From Cacajao melanocephalus (taxonomy: Eukaryota; Chordata; Mammalia; Primates; Pitheciidae), in the NCBI GenBank assembly GCA_963573385.1, contig CAUYLG010017928.1, positions 1 through 64,000 of the forward strand: DNA of 64,000 nt. Direction: 5' to 3'. Below the pieces are notes generated by a model. That model was not told where the DNA came from, ran no database searches, and worked only from the letters and a program-made list of their open reading frames with translations. A program made the translations under genes and the position numbers. Positions 1 to 10,729 of the stretch are shown here, piece by piece (the stretch's first letter is position 1; the number at the start of each line of letters is the position of its first letter).

Positions 1-470
1 ACCTGGAACCAACCCAAATGCCCATCGATGATAGACTGGACAGGGAAAATGTGGCACATATACACCATGGAATATTATGCAGCCATCAAAAATGATGAAT
101 TCGTGTCCTTCGTAGGGACATGGATGAACCTGGAAACCATCATTCTCAGTAAACTGACACAAGAACACAAAATCAAACACTGCATGTTCTCACTCATAGG
201 CGGGTGATGAACAATAAGAACACATGGACATAGGGAGGGGAGCACTACACACTGGGGTCTGTTGGGGGGGAAATAGGGGAGGGACAGTGGGAGGTGGGGA
301 GTTGGGGAGGGATAGCATGGGAAGAAATGCCAGATATAGGTGAAGGGCAGGAAAGCAGCAAATCACACTGCCACGTGTGTACCTATGCAACAATCTTGCA
401 TGTTCTTCACATGTACCCCAAAACCTAAAATACAATAAAAATTTTAAAAAAATAAAAAAATATTTAAAAA
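1..470 (+). mobile_element. L1 (LINE-1) 3' end, L1PA-type
   Basis: The window opens inside the end of L1 ORF2, which encodes the retrotransposon endonuclease/reverse transcriptase. The ORF2 frame is open from base 4 to a TGA at 205-207 and holds the typical C-terminal words MEYYAAIKND and FSLIGG. Then follow a 3' UTR with the G-rich polypurine stretch (about 225-315) and an A-rich tail near 430-470. The unbroken tail and clean 3' UTR suggest a primate-age L1. The 5' part lies outside the window. Confidence 0.93.
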
Positions 471-540
471 TTTCATTAAATATAGCTGCACCCTCAGCTG
501 AGCATGGCTACGGAAAATCACAGAACCATGCTGACTGGGC

Positions 541-545
<5 letters not shown>

Positions 546-571
<26 letters not shown>

Positions 572-826
572 CTTTTTTTGAGATGGAGTCTCACTCTGTC
601 ATCCAAACTGGAGTGCAGTGGTGCTCCCAGGTTCAAGCATTCTCCTGCCCCAGCCTCCCAAGCAGCTGGGACTACAGGGGCTCGCCACCACACCCAGCTA
701 AATTTTCTATTTTTAGTAGAGATGGGGTTTCCTCATGTTGGCCAGGCTGGCCTCGAACTCCTGACTTCGTGATCTGCCCGCCTCAGCTTCTCAAAGTGCT
801 GGGATTACAGGCCACCATGCCCGGCT
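546..826 (-). mobile_element. Alu, antisense, internally deleted
   Basis: A T-rich run (the A-tail on the other strand) is followed by Alu antisense ending in the inverted 5' box near 810-826. A 16-bp target-site duplication (530-545 and 827-842, one mismatch) brackets it. About 35-40 bp of the right monomer, the part that normally follows 'ggagtgcagtgg', is missing near 621. Confidence 0.95.
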
Positions 827-845
827 GCTGGCTGGGCTTTTCCTG

Positions 846-1188
846 TGTTTTAGTCCATTTTCACACTGCTAATAAAGACATACCCAAGACTGGGTAATTT
901 AAAAAAAGAGGTTTATTGGACTCACAGTTCCACATGGCTGGGGAGGCCTCACATCACAGTAGAAGGCAAGGAGGAGCACATCGCATCCCGTGTGGATGGC
1001 AGCAGGCAAAGAGCTTGTGTAGAAAAACCATCAGATCTTGTGAGACTCATTCACTGTCACAAGAACAGCCCAGGAAAGACCCGCCCCCACAATTCAATCA
1101 CCTCCCACCGGGTTCCTACCACATGTGGAAATTGTGGGAGTTACTACTCTAGATGAAATTTGTGTGGGGACACAGCTAAACCAAATCA
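846..1188 (-). mobile_element. THE1-type MaLR solo LTR
   Basis: The stretch matches the reverse complement of the THE1 LTR, from 'tgttttagtccattttcaca' through 'gaggcctcacatcac' to the inverted LTR start 'ctaaaccaaatca'. Its length, about 340 bp, is normal. No internal retroviral sequence is attached, so this is a solo LTR of an old endogenous retrovirus-like element. A 5-bp duplication was not convincing. Confidence 0.9.
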
Positions 1189-1189
1189 C

Positions 1190-1480
1190 CTTGAACTCAT
1201 GACCCTAACTCAGCTGAGCGCTTGGAGTTCTCAGCAACTTTTTTCCATTTTCCTAATCAATCCTCTGGCAGAAGATCATCTCATGTCTTCCTTTTTCCCA
1301 AATTGCCAGCACCCTTTCCTTCTTGCTTGCTCTCAGCTAATGACTTTACATCTATTTTATTTCACTAAAATGAATTTGAAGCAATCAGAAGCGAATTTTC
1401 AAATGGCCTCCATGAAGTTCACCAATTTACCTATACTCTGCCTCTCCTCTTGTTGAAACATATGAATCTCAACACTCTTA
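1190..1480. other. Unique sequence, nothing recognised
   Basis: Mixed-composition DNA with no recognised repeat, no coding signature and only short open frames. Confidence 0.5.
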
Positions 1481-1484
1481 GCTA

Positions 1485-1700
1485 AGTCATTTCTTCATCT
1501 TATACTGGATCAAAGTTCAGAGAAGCTAAATTATTTCCCCAAGTTTAAAAGCAGTTAAATAGTAGAACTAAAATTTGAATCTCGATCCTATTAGAAAATG
1601 AGCAATGAGAGATCTTTTTCTTAGTACTCAGCAAAGAGCTTAGAATATGGCAGATGCTCAGTGTTGGTGCTGAATGAATGAATGAATGAACGAACAATAT
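1485..1700 (-). repeat. Degenerate MIR fragment plus short TGAA run
   Basis: 'cagagaagctaaattattt' followed by a decayed 'cacagctagtaagtgg' region looks like antisense MIR (a tRNA-derived SINE). A short tetranucleotide run of about five TGAA-like units lies at 1670-1695. Divergence is high. Confidence 0.5.
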
Positions 1701-2250
1701 ATGGATCTTAATGGGTTTCCCATGACACCACTGACTTAATGACTGTCGCTTCCCATCTCTCTGTCCTCCTCTCAAGAGCAGAGGTCTCAGACCTGTGTAA
1801 AGAGGTAGTAGAATGGAGGCTCTTGCTAAAGCCACTAGCAGAAAAGCTCCCTCCCAGGTGAGGGAGCTTGCCACATGTCCACAGCCTTGGGTAGAAGAAA
1901 AAAAAAACCTTCTAGAAATTGCTAACCTGAGCCAAATTTTACATTCCTCATAAGACATTTGAACCCTAAACTGACACATTAAGTCTAGCCTGGGACAAGT
2001 GAAACTTGCAAAGACCATTCTGTAGAGATAATTTTATAATCCAAAATATATGGGATTCTCACAGGAAACAATTCCTATGAGATGAAGTTGCAACCTCAAA
2101 TTACAAACCCCCACTGAATGAACAAATGAATCACCTTGAGGGTAAACAAGAGAATTGGTATCCCAAGAACCAGAGAGAATACTCTGAAAGAAACTATGTT
2201 AAAATACCATACTGTATCATAAGTATGATAAGTATATACTATGTCATCCA
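1700..2250. other. Unique sequence, nothing recognised
   Basis: No recognised repeat. A 157-residue minus-strand frame crosses this stretch and the MIR before it. It shows no domain and is treated as chance. Confidence 0.5.
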
Positions 2251-2251
2251 A

Positions 2252-2276
2252 CCTCTTTAAGAAAATAAATTCAGAT
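2252..2276. repeat. Left arm of inverted repeat flanking an Alu
   Basis: This 25-bp arm pairs with 2612-2636 in inverted orientation with two mismatches. The arms sit almost directly against the Alu ends, where a direct target-site duplication would be expected. Confidence 0.75.
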
Positions 2277-2282
2277 TGAACC

Positions 2283-2610
<328 letters not shown>

Positions 2611-2611
2611 C

Positions 2612-2636
2612 ATCTGTATTCATTTTCTTAAAGAGG
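2612..2636. repeat. Right arm of inverted repeat flanking an Alu
   Basis: The reverse complement of 2612-2636 matches 2252-2276 at 23 of 25 positions by hand alignment. Confidence 0.75.
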
Positions 2637-2639
2637 ATC

Positions 2640-3005
2640 CAATGGGATTAAACGCCCAAGAATCCACAGATCATCAGACCCAGAAAAAACACTTACTCCA
2701 CCATTTACTCAGTGGCAGTCATTAGCATGCCACGTTTACAATTTTTGCAACATCCATTAATAATTTATATTATGTACATATTTTTTGTTACCTCCCTTTA
2801 AAATTTTTTATTCATTTTACTTAAAGGGAAATCATAATGATGCAGTAATCTCCGCAAAAATCATGAGTATGATGTACTATTTATGTTGTTTTATTAAAAA
2901 ATAAATATATAATCGTGACGATTTTAAAAATACTTCTCCACGGACTAAAAAATATCTCATATACCACCAGTGGTGCATCAACCAAACTTAAGGAAATGGT
3001 AGCCT
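2640..3005. other. AT-rich unique sequence
   Basis: AT-rich intergenic DNA without a recognised element. Very old LINE decay cannot be excluded. Confidence 0.4.
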
Positions 3006-3009
3006 ACGG

Positions 3010-3140
3010 CAAGCCCCTCGTGTCAAAAATAGGAAAATGAAACTTTGCCACAGGTCACAGAGCAAATTCAGGACCGGGCCAGGACTTGAACCCAAACAGC
3101 AGCCTCTCAGTCAGAGGATCGAGTCCTGTGTTCTGCGTCA
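3010..3140 (-). repeat. MIR SINE fragment, antisense
   Basis: 'cacaggtcacagagcaaat' and 'ccaggacttgaacccaaac' match the antisense MIR core (tRNA-like part and CORE region), giving about 130 bp of the roughly 260-bp element. Confidence 0.75.
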
Positions 3141-3189
3141 CGGCGTCCTTCATGTTTTCTCTTGCATAATTTTTAAGTCTGTTTGCAAA

Positions 3190-3470
3190 AGTCAGAAATT
3201 CTTTATACCTTTTCCAAAATAAATATATAAATGATCTTAAAAAGAGGGGCAGTTATTTCCACCAGACATTTATTACTTCTCTGTAAATTAAATCCATATT
3301 CATGCATGCTAATGAGCTGGGAAGTGGGCAATAATCCTTCCCAATGAAAGGAGAAGCAAGTCTGCGGGGAAGGCATTAGAGTCATAATATTGCTAAAGTC
3401 ACAGTTAATTGAGAGCTCAAAGGGTTTCATTAATGTGAAATCATTCATAACACTTTGAAAGAAATCAAAT
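3190..3470. promoter_or_regulatory. Candidate conserved non-coding element
   Basis: A repeat-free AT-rich stretch with several homeodomain-like TAAT/ATTA cores ('gctaatgagctgg', 'cattaatgtgaaatc', 'gttaattgagag'). Enhancer-like composition is all that can be seen; conservation is inferred. Confidence 0.25.
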
Positions 3471-3834
3471 TAAAGAGACCAAAATTTCCTTTACCACTAA
3501 AATATTCCTCATGTATGAGTGAGCTGGAGCCTGACTGCTTTGAACAACTGCATAGCAAAGGAGATGTTCAGGGAATTTTCTTATTAAGCTCTGATTGCAA
3601 CCAACTTTCACTTATCTCTGGGAGCAAAATTTCCAGCCCCATCCACGCACTTCACTTCCACTTCCCCATTGTCACCACTGCTTGCTCCATGAACTTTCCA
3701 AATAAAACATCTCCAGTGAACTATTCCAACCCCATAGTTATTCAAGGTCCCTCTCAATTAGGTCTCAATGGCCTTTCTGGGCCAGTATCCCACCACTTCC
3801 TCCACCACACACTGGACTTTCACTTATGCTTGTA
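3471..3834. other. Unassigned sequence
   Basis: A 135-residue forward frame (3455-3862) crosses this stretch but has no recognisable domain. No repeat is named with confidence. Confidence 0.4.
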
Positions 3835-4150
3835 TGGGTTGCAAGGGTTCCAGCTGCCATAAATACATCTCCAAATTGCAAGGACGTAGCACAGGAGAAT
3901 TTTACTTCTCACTTCCTTAATAGTTCAGTGCGAGTGTTTCAGTTTGCTAAGAAGCTTTCCTCCATGTGATGATTCAGGGATCCAGGTCCTTTCCCACTTT
4001 GAGGCTCTATCGTCCCTTTGGAACTTAGAATTTTCTGTATCCAGCCAGCAGACAGGGAAAGAATTCAAGAACACGGTAGACTCCTTTCTTTATCACGTCA
4101 GCCCAGGGGTGACAGGCTTCTCTTGTGCTCACATTTCATTGTCATTTTGA
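3835..4150 (-). mobile_element. Old LTR-like interspersed repeat, antisense
   Basis: 'gattcagggatccaggtcct' and 'ccagccagcagacagggaaa' are words of a common old mammalian interspersed repeat. I believe it is LTR-derived but cannot name the family. A second copy of the same family lies at 21917-22339. Confidence 0.55.
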
Positions 4151-4184
4151 CCCTCCAGACGGAGGGAAGATAGTCCTCCTTGCT

Positions 4185-4495
4185 CTTTCTCTTGCTGTAC
4201 CTTCTTCACCACTTGAACTATTCATCCTTCAAGACCCTATTTATCCTCCAAATATCATCTGCTCTGCAAAGCTGTCACTGTGCCATTGGCAGAATTAGCC
4301 AACCTCTCTTTCTTGTTTCCATAGCATTCTGAACATATCTCTACAGGACACACATTAAGTATTCAGATATTTGTGTGTCCTGACACTTGAGCCCCAGGAG
4401 CTAGGCCTGTGTCTTCATCTTGTGTCACTAATAGCACCTAGCCTCATTTCTGGTAGAGGACGATAGGCGTGGTTATTGACTGAAACAAATATACT
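4185..4495 (+). mobile_element. L2 (LINE-2) 3' end
   Basis: The order 'ttcaagaccctatttatcc', 'cccaggagctaggcctgtgt', 'agcacctagcctcatttctg' follows the L2 3' UTR consensus through its gene-poor tail. L2 is an extinct mammalian LINE; only a decayed 3' piece remains. Confidence 0.7.
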
Positions 4496-4499
4496 CTCA

Positions 4500-5532
4500 T
4501 GAAATACACTAATAAGCGTTTAGTGAGGTGTTACTATGCCCCCAGAACACACACGTCAGTCTTCACAGTTCAAGTCTCAGATGCAGAGATTTCCACACAG
4601 GTCTCCTCGCTCCAGCCCCCATGTTGAAGCCTCGCTTGCCCTGTCTCCAACCTCACCATGGACAGAAGTCAGCTAGGTGGGAGTCCTGTGGACACATTCT
4701 CCAAAAATGGTGCCTGCTTCACAACTTTTAAGATCCTATGTTGGTGATTGTTAGGACTATAATGAAAAGACAGCAAGGAGGTCCCGTGAAAACTAGACAG
4801 ACGCTACAGAACATCGTCCGCAGACTTGCTCCTTTGCTAGACTATTTCCCAGAAGCCGGAAGTACAAGCTTGATTCATGGTGTTACCACCAGGACCCCAC
4901 CCACCCAGTTCACACCCTTTCATTAGGACCTGTCTTGCCTTTGGCTGCATACAGTAGGCTTGCTTTCTCTGCTCCCCATCTCCATTCACACATCCCAGGA
5001 GATCAAGGGATCGAGAACTGCCCTCACCCCAGAGCCCACCTCCAAAGGGAAGCTCTGTGGTTATTATCAGGCAGCAAAGCCTTGTGGTTCAGTGTGTGGG
5101 ACCAGGGCCAGACCTCCTGGACTAGATGCCTCTGATGTAGCCAGGGTCTCCTGGACAGGACAGCAGTCTGTGTCAACAAGTCTCCTGAGGTTTCTGCTGC
5201 GTGCTCCAAGCTGAGAACTTGCAGGAAGTTCTGAGGAACCCACCTAACTGCTCCTCCATGCCTCTCTAAGGGTTTTTGCTGTTCTGAGTGTCTTCAGATT
5301 CTTTCAGGTCTCCATAGGGGGCCAGGCTATTTATTACTAATGACAACAATACACATAGCTAACATAGTTCCTCTATCTGCAAAGAAATACGATCTGCAAA
5401 GAAATGTTTGAATCCCATTGCCTGTGTTCTTCCTCTCTGCCAGCTATGGAAGAGGCTTTTGATGTTGCAGGTTTCAGAATCAGTAACATCCTTGTTTTAG
5501 TAGTGGACAGAAATAAAGAGCAAGGAAAGAGG
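4500..5532. other. Unique sequence with a short tandem duplication
   Basis: About 1 kb without a recognised transposon. A 16-17-bp unit 'gatctgcaaagaaat' occurs twice in tandem near 5376-5407. An ETS-like site 'ccggaagt' lies near 4856. Open frames are short and unlike any family I know. Confidence 0.45.
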
Positions 5533-5778
5533 AAACTTGGGAGGCCGAGGTGGGTGGATCACAAGGTCAGGAGTTCGAGATCAGCCTGGCCAACATGGCC
5601 AAACCCTGTCTGTACTAAAAATACAAAAAATTAGCTGGGAGTGGTGGTGGGTGCCTGTAATCCCAGCTACTTAGGAGGCTGAGGCAGGAGAATTGCTTGA
5701 ACCTGGGAGGCGGAGGTTGAAGTGAGGCAAGATTGTGCCACATCACTCCAGCCTGGGCAAAAGAGCAAGACTTTGAAA
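5533..5778 (+). mobile_element. Alu, sense, 5'-truncated
   Basis: The element begins at 'cttgggaggccgagg', so it lacks about the first 40 bp including the Pol III A box. The rest runs to 'cactccagcctgggcaaaag'. Its A-tail has become the long purine tract that follows. Confidence 0.95.
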
Positions 5779-5954
5779 AAGTAAGGAATAAAGAAAGGAA
5801 GGAAGAAAGAGAGAGAGGGAGGGAGGGAGGGAGAGAAAAAGAAAGAAGAAAGAAGAGAAAAAAAAGAAAGAAAGAAAAAGAAAAAGAGAGGGAGAGAGGA
5901 GAAAGAGGGAGAGAAGGAGAGAAAGAAAGAAGAAAGGAAGAAAGGAAGGAAGGA

Positions 5955-5990
<36 letters not shown>

Positions 5991-6062
5991 GAAAGAAAGA
6001 AAGAAAGAAGAAAGAAAGAGAGAGAGAAAGAGAAAGAAACAAAGGGGGAGAGGCGGGCAGAG
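5779..6062 (+). repeat. Polypurine (GAAA/GGAA)n tract
   Basis: About 280 bp almost entirely A and G, with runs of GAAA, GGAA and GAGA. It starts at the end of an Alu and is best read as an expanded A-tail. Long K/E/R-rich and S/F/L-rich frames here are composition artefacts. Confidence 0.97.
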
Positions 6063-6149
6063 GAGGAATAGACCAGAAAGAACAAGGGCTTCCACACCAG
6101 AACTAAACCCCAGAGTCCTGGGTGACCAACTGACATGAAAGACATGGTC

Positions 6150-6345
6150 TCCTACTAAGTGAGGACCATGTTGCCTTTGACCTTGTTGTCCTCTCCCTGC
6201 TCTGCCCTCTCCCCTGCATTCTAACCAGCCACATTCTCACCATACTCATGACTGAGCTCCAACACTGCCTCCTCCAGGAAGCCCACCAGTTCTCCAGCCC
6301 TTCCCCTGGGCTAAGCTGGTCATTCTCTCCCCTGGCCCCTAGGGT
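6150..6345 (+). mobile_element. Possible L2 fragment
   Basis: 'cactgcctcctccaggaagc' recalls the L2 phrase 'cacctcctccaggaagcct'. The surrounding match is weak. Confidence 0.35.
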
Positions 6346-7250
6346 TCTTGATTTGGAGAAAGAGGTAGGAGGGGCCCTCAGAAAAGCAGGAGGTCAGGAA
6401 ATTGGACTCTGCTAAAAGGCTGAAGATAAAACTTGCCAAGTCACTCTATAGAAATGTTTCATGAAATGTTTCCAGATTATCAAAGCAAAAGAGAAATGCT
6501 CCCTCCTATGCTTTCTTCCAGTAGCATTCAGTCAATTTGATTGGCTTTATCTGTGGGGAAAAAAAGCCACGGAAAACATTTATTTCCCACTCTACTGGGT
6601 TGTTTGCTCATTTTTTCAAATAAGAAAATAATGCCTCACAAAATCTGCCATACAGCTGTGTAAATTAGTGACTAAAGCCAGGACAATATCAGCTCACAGG
6701 CTCTTCCGACATCTGGGGCCAAGCCACGCTGGGCAGAAATGCCCAGGCCAGTCCCCAGCAGAGCTCAGCACCAGGCTGGCGCTGGGCAGGGTACATCCTT
6801 GGCACACAGGGGTGGTGCCTCCCAAAGGCTCTGCAGTTAGGGGCGTCAGCAGCCTGCCCCCCTCACAGCTGTTCTCCGTTGAAGGGAGATCTGAGTGCCA
6901 CCCCAGGGCGGCCACCTTGTCATGTAAACGGGGATTGGGAAATGGGATTTTGCTAGCGAAACCAGAGAAGGCAGGAAAGAGCATGAGTCAAAGCTTGTGA
7001 GGGTGAATGTGCAAGGCGAGTTCACTCAGGGGGATCCGCTTAGGATGGATTCAGGGGACACACGGGAGGGGGGTCTTGAGGCTGCACCACAGTGCTTGGA
7101 TTTTAAGGATGATGAGGAGCTGTCCAAGGATCTGAGCATCATGGTGACAATCAGATGGAGGCTTTGGGAAGATGATGTCACTCATGCTGCAGAAGCAGTG
7201 AACATGAATACATTTTATTTTGTAAACAGAAAATTTGGGTAAAAACAAGA
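6346..7250. other. Unique sequence, moderately GC-rich
   Basis: No recognised repeat apart from a faint MIR-like word near 6620-6660. Frames of 80-110 residues on both strands carry no domain. Confidence 0.45.
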
Positions 7251-7254
7251 CGTT

Positions 7255-7740
7255 TTGCATTAAAAACATAAATAACATCCAAAGACAAACTACAACGTGG
7301 AGAAAAACTATTTGCAACTCACATCACAGAGAAAGGGTTGCACTCCTTCATTTCCATAGGGCTCCTGCAAATCCATAGGTGAAAGACCAAATTCTGAATA
7401 GAAAATTGAACAAAGGAGGTGAACAAATAGTTCACAGAAAAAGAAATACAAGATGGACTTTAAACACATATCAAAAGATGCGCAAACTCACTCTTGATAA
7501 AAGAATGCAAATAAAAATACAATGAAATACATTTTATCTACAAAATTTACAAAGATTAAAAAATGTATTTTTATAGTTGCTGGTTCTGGGGGGCACTAAT
7601 CTCCAGCTTTGTGAAGAGCAGTTCATCAATACGCATTCAAAGTCAAATGCACGATCTCTTGACCCACCCACTTGCTTCTAGGAACTTGTCCTGCAGCTAC
7701 ACAAGGACCTGGGTTTTCATTTGTAACAGGAACAGGCTGG
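7255..7740 (+). mobile_element. L1M ORF2 remnant (3' part)
   Basis: 'gagaaaaactatttgcaact', 'gaacaaatagttcacagaaa' and 'gacccacccacttgcttcta' follow the order of the last third of an old L1 ORF2. Frames are destroyed by stops and indels. Confidence 0.75.
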
Positions 7741-7785
7741 AAGGAATGGGGACTCAGTTAACAATTGCATGGTGGTGAAGAACAC

Positions 7786-8188
7786 TGTTATGGGTTGAGA
7801 CGCATCCCCAGAAAAGAGGTGTTGGAGTCTGAATCCCTAGAACCTCAGAATGTGACCTCATTTGGAAATAGGATCATTGCAGATGTAATTGGTTAAGATG
7901 AGGTGGAAGCGGGTGGCCCTGAGTCCAATATGACTGATGTTCTGGAGAGAATGCCTTGTGATGATGACAGAAAAACACAAAAGGAAGGTGGTCCTGTGAC
8001 GATGGGAGTGGGGCAGCCAGAAGCCAGAGAATGCCAGGCGTCCCTAACCACCACTGGAAGCTGGGAGAGCTGTTGGAGCAGGTTCTATCCAGAGTCAGAG
8101 GAAGCATGCTCCTGATCTTGAACTTCTCCCTCCAGGACTGAGAATTCTTATGGTAAATTTCTATTGTGTAGGCCACTCGCTCTGTGAG
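7786..8188 (+). mobile_element. MLT1 LTR, 5' part, split by an MST LTR
   Basis: 'tgttatgggttgagacgcat', 'aatgtgacctcatttggaaa' and 'tccaatatgactgatgttct' match the MLT1 (MaLR) LTR. Its 3' end resumes at 8569-8611 after the MST insertion. Confidence 0.85.
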
Positions 8189-8568
8189 TGTATTAGTCCA
8201 TTCTTTCATTGCTATAAAGAACTACCTGAGAATGGATAATTTATAAAGAAGAGGTTTAATTGACTCACCATTGTGCAGGCTATACAGGAAGCATGACTAG
8301 GGAGGCCTCAGGAAACACAATCACGGTGGAAGGCGAAGGGGAAGCAGGCAGGACTTACATGGCTGGAGAAGAAGGAAGAGAGTGAAGGGGAAAGTGCCAC
8401 ATATTTTTAAACAACCAGGTCTCGTGAGAACTCACTCACCGTCACAAGAACAGCAAGTGGGAAATCCGCCCGCATGAGCCAATCACCTCCCACCTGACCC
8501 GTCCTCCAACACTGGGGATCACAATTCGACATAAGATTTGGGCAGAAACACAGACCCAGACCATATCG
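8189..8568 (-). mobile_element. MST-type MaLR solo LTR
   Basis: The stretch runs from 'tgtattagtccattctttca' to 'cagaccatatcg', matching reversed MSTA/MSTB including 'caggaagcatgactagggag'. It is inserted inside the MLT1 LTR, so it is younger than the MLT1. Confidence 0.9.
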
Positions 8569-8611
8569 GGGCCTTTGCTACATCAGCCGTAGGAAACTCA
8601 AACCAACACAC
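8569..8611 (+). mobile_element. MLT1 LTR, 3' end after interruption
   Basis: 'tttgctacatcagccgtagg' and the following 'aaactcaaaccaac' match the last 40 bp of MLT1 and complete the element begun at 7786. Confidence 0.8.
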
Positions 8612-8617
8612 CCTCTT

Positions 8618-8845
8618 GAGCTGCACCACTACCTGGGTTAACATCCCCCGACTCTGCCACCGACCAGCTGTGGAGCCTTAGTTGCTTAATTTCTCTAAGC
8701 CTTCATTTTCTCATCTTTAAAATGGAAATAACAATACAACCCATCTCCTAGGGTTGCATTTTGGTTAAATGAATTAATACCTAAAAAGCTCTTAAAGATA
8801 GCCTTGCACAGAGAATACAACTATATCAATGTTGTTAAATATAAA
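8618..8845 (+). repeat. MIR SINE, sense, nearly complete
   Basis: 'gactctgccaccgaccagct', 'tctctaagccttcattttct' and 'aaatggaaataacaatacaa' match the MIR order from the tRNA-related half through the CORE and 3' end. Confidence 0.9.
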
Positions 8846-8849
8846 CAGG

Positions 8850-9200
8850 TACATTTCAGAATAAGATACGGTGCATATGTACAGTAAAATGCTAAACAGG
8901 CCTTAAAAGAATGCTTCAGATCTAAGGGCACTGATATGGGATGATGTCTAAGCTACATGAAGGAAGAGAAAGCAACAGGCCAGGCAGCCTGCATAAGTTG
9001 CCCCCATTTATGCAGGGAAAGACAAATATAGCAACCCTGTATGATGTGCGGACTTTGGGGTTAGCTGGTAACAGTGGGTGTCTCCAAGGGCAGCAGTGGG
9101 TCTTGGGGACAGAGGTGGGAGAGTGTCTAACTTTTCACACATTTATACTTTTGGAAGTTTTAATCTTGTGCATGTATCACCTCTTCATAAATTAAAGGAT
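8850..9200 (+). mobile_element. L1M 3' end
   Basis: 'cactgatatgggatgatgtc' and the closing 'gtatcacctcttcataaatt' fit the 3' terminal region of an old L1M. Confidence 0.65.
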
Positions 9201-9456
9201 CAAAAATTTGAAAGAAAGACCATGTTGGCACTCACAGGAAAGAAGGGACAGATTGGAGGGGCTGGCTAGGATTCGGTGTCCTTAGTCAACCGGGAGATGA
9301 TTCATTCCTGACTCTGGGTGGTGGGTGCAGCTGGAGAGGCAGGACTATGGAGAGAGACTCAAGAGGTGCTGAGCGGATGGGCTCCCAGGAGAAGTGAGGG
9401 ACAGGGAGAAGCCAGATACCAGTCCGCGGATGGATGAGCCAACCTGCCACGATCGG
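9201..9456. other. Unique sequence, nothing recognised
   Basis: Short unique stretch between an L1 3' end and an MLT1 LTR. Confidence 0.4.
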
Positions 9457-9817
9457 TGTCTCAGGCTATTTGGACTGCTGTCACACACACCATGTACTGG
9501 GTGGCTAACAAGCCACAGAAATTTATTCTCACGGTTCTGGAGGTGGGAAAGTCCTAGATCAAAGTGGTGGCAGATTCGGTGTCTGATGACGGTTCGCTTC
9601 CTCTTAGACAGCCATCTCCTCACTGCACCCCCACCCAGGGGAGGGGTGAGAACAAGCTTCTGGGGCCCCTTCTATAGGGGCACTAATCCCATCCGTAAGG
9701 GCTCTGCTCTTCTGAACTAGTCATGCCCCAAAGGCTCCACCTTCTAACACCATCACCTTGGGGGTGAAGCTTTCAACATAGAAGTTTTAGAGTGACACAA
9801 ACATTCAAACCACAGCA
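9457..9817 (-). mobile_element. MLT1 LTR (MLT1A-like), antisense
   Basis: 'cacagaaatttattctcacg', 'gttctggaggtgggaaagtc' and the closing 'cattcaaaccacagca' match reversed MLT1A-type LTRs, at about 360 bp. Confidence 0.85.
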
Positions 9818-10505
9818 GAGTTCAAGATGTGACAGGTGAACAGTGGAGCAAGGAGAAGGTATCACTTCTCCTTCAAAACATGCCTTTTGGTTTCTTCTAC
9901 ATCCCTATTTGGTCTGTAAGGCTGGTTTTCCACTGTCTCAGACACATGGACTGCTGCGGTGTTCAAGAAAGGCAATTCGCTCGGACAGAGCCAGGCTTGT
10001 CTGGTCCCACCACTTTCCTGCTCGCATCAGTCACTCGGCCTCTCTGAACTTCTTTATGAACGAAGTCATATCTAGAGAGAGAATGTGTGGGCTCCAGCAG
10101 ACGATCACAATAGTATTGTTTCCAGTAATCACTGTTGCCATAAATATGACAAGTTGTTCTTTGCCTAAGGACTTCATGTGGATATGTAAGCAGACTTATT
10201 TTTAAATCTGCATTTTTTATAGTGAAAATAAAAGTTGGCTTTGGTTTCTGTAAAAGGAATCTTTTGAATTCCAAAGAAAGAGGCTCTGGAATTCAGAGGT
10301 TTGTTTAAAATGGGCAGATCCCAGGAATCTGCGTCTGTTCCTGGCATCACAGGCAGGAAGGTCGCTGTGAACAAGATGCCAGGCAGGGAGGCACAGGTCC
10401 GCAGACAGAAATGGCTGGGTGCTAATTCGCCACTAGCAACAGAGACAACAGCAGCTGCCACCCTTTCTGGGGACTGACCACATACACTCCCTGGGTAGCC
10501 CCTCT
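9818..10505. other. Unique sequence with candidate regulatory core
   Basis: No transposon recognised. Within 10060-10330 the DNA is AT-rich, with paired SOX-like cores around 'caatagtattgtttc' and an ATAAATATG stretch. A regulatory role is inferred from composition only. Confidence 0.3.
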
Positions 10506-10509
10506 GTGA

Positions 10510-10725
10510 GGGAGTTTTACCCACATTATTACCATGAATTCCAACTGCAATTGGCAAATTAGGTCCTAGAATTTCCAGTTCACAGATGGAAACACTGAGC
10601 CTCAGGGAAGTTATATCTCAAGTCCAAATTCACACGGCTGGGCTAAAGGGCGGAGGCCAGGTTTTAAATTCAGTTCTGCTTGAGTCTGTACCCCTGATCA
10701 TTATGCGACACCAGGCTACTTCCTG
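10510..10725 (-). repeat. MIR SINE, antisense
   Basis: 'ttcacagatggaaacactga', 'gcctcagggaagttatatct' and the following tract match antisense MIR. Confidence 0.85.
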
Positions 10726-10729
10726 TGCA

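Noticed and set aside
583..897. Alu-derived frames of 104-131 residues
   Set aside because: Typical antisense-Alu peptides ('[10 protein letters not shown]', 'LLTS' type); not genes.
5733..6095. K/E/R-rich and S/F/L-rich frames of 99-176 residues
   Set aside because: They are translations of a polypurine microsatellite in every phase.
6660..7000. Possible CpG island or promoter
   Set aside because: GC-rich but CpG-poor by eye, with no initiator or core promoter pattern.
8618..8845. tRNA-like box motifs in MIR copies
   Set aside because: MIR heads derive from tRNA, but no cloverleaf with intact A and B boxes and acceptor stem is present.
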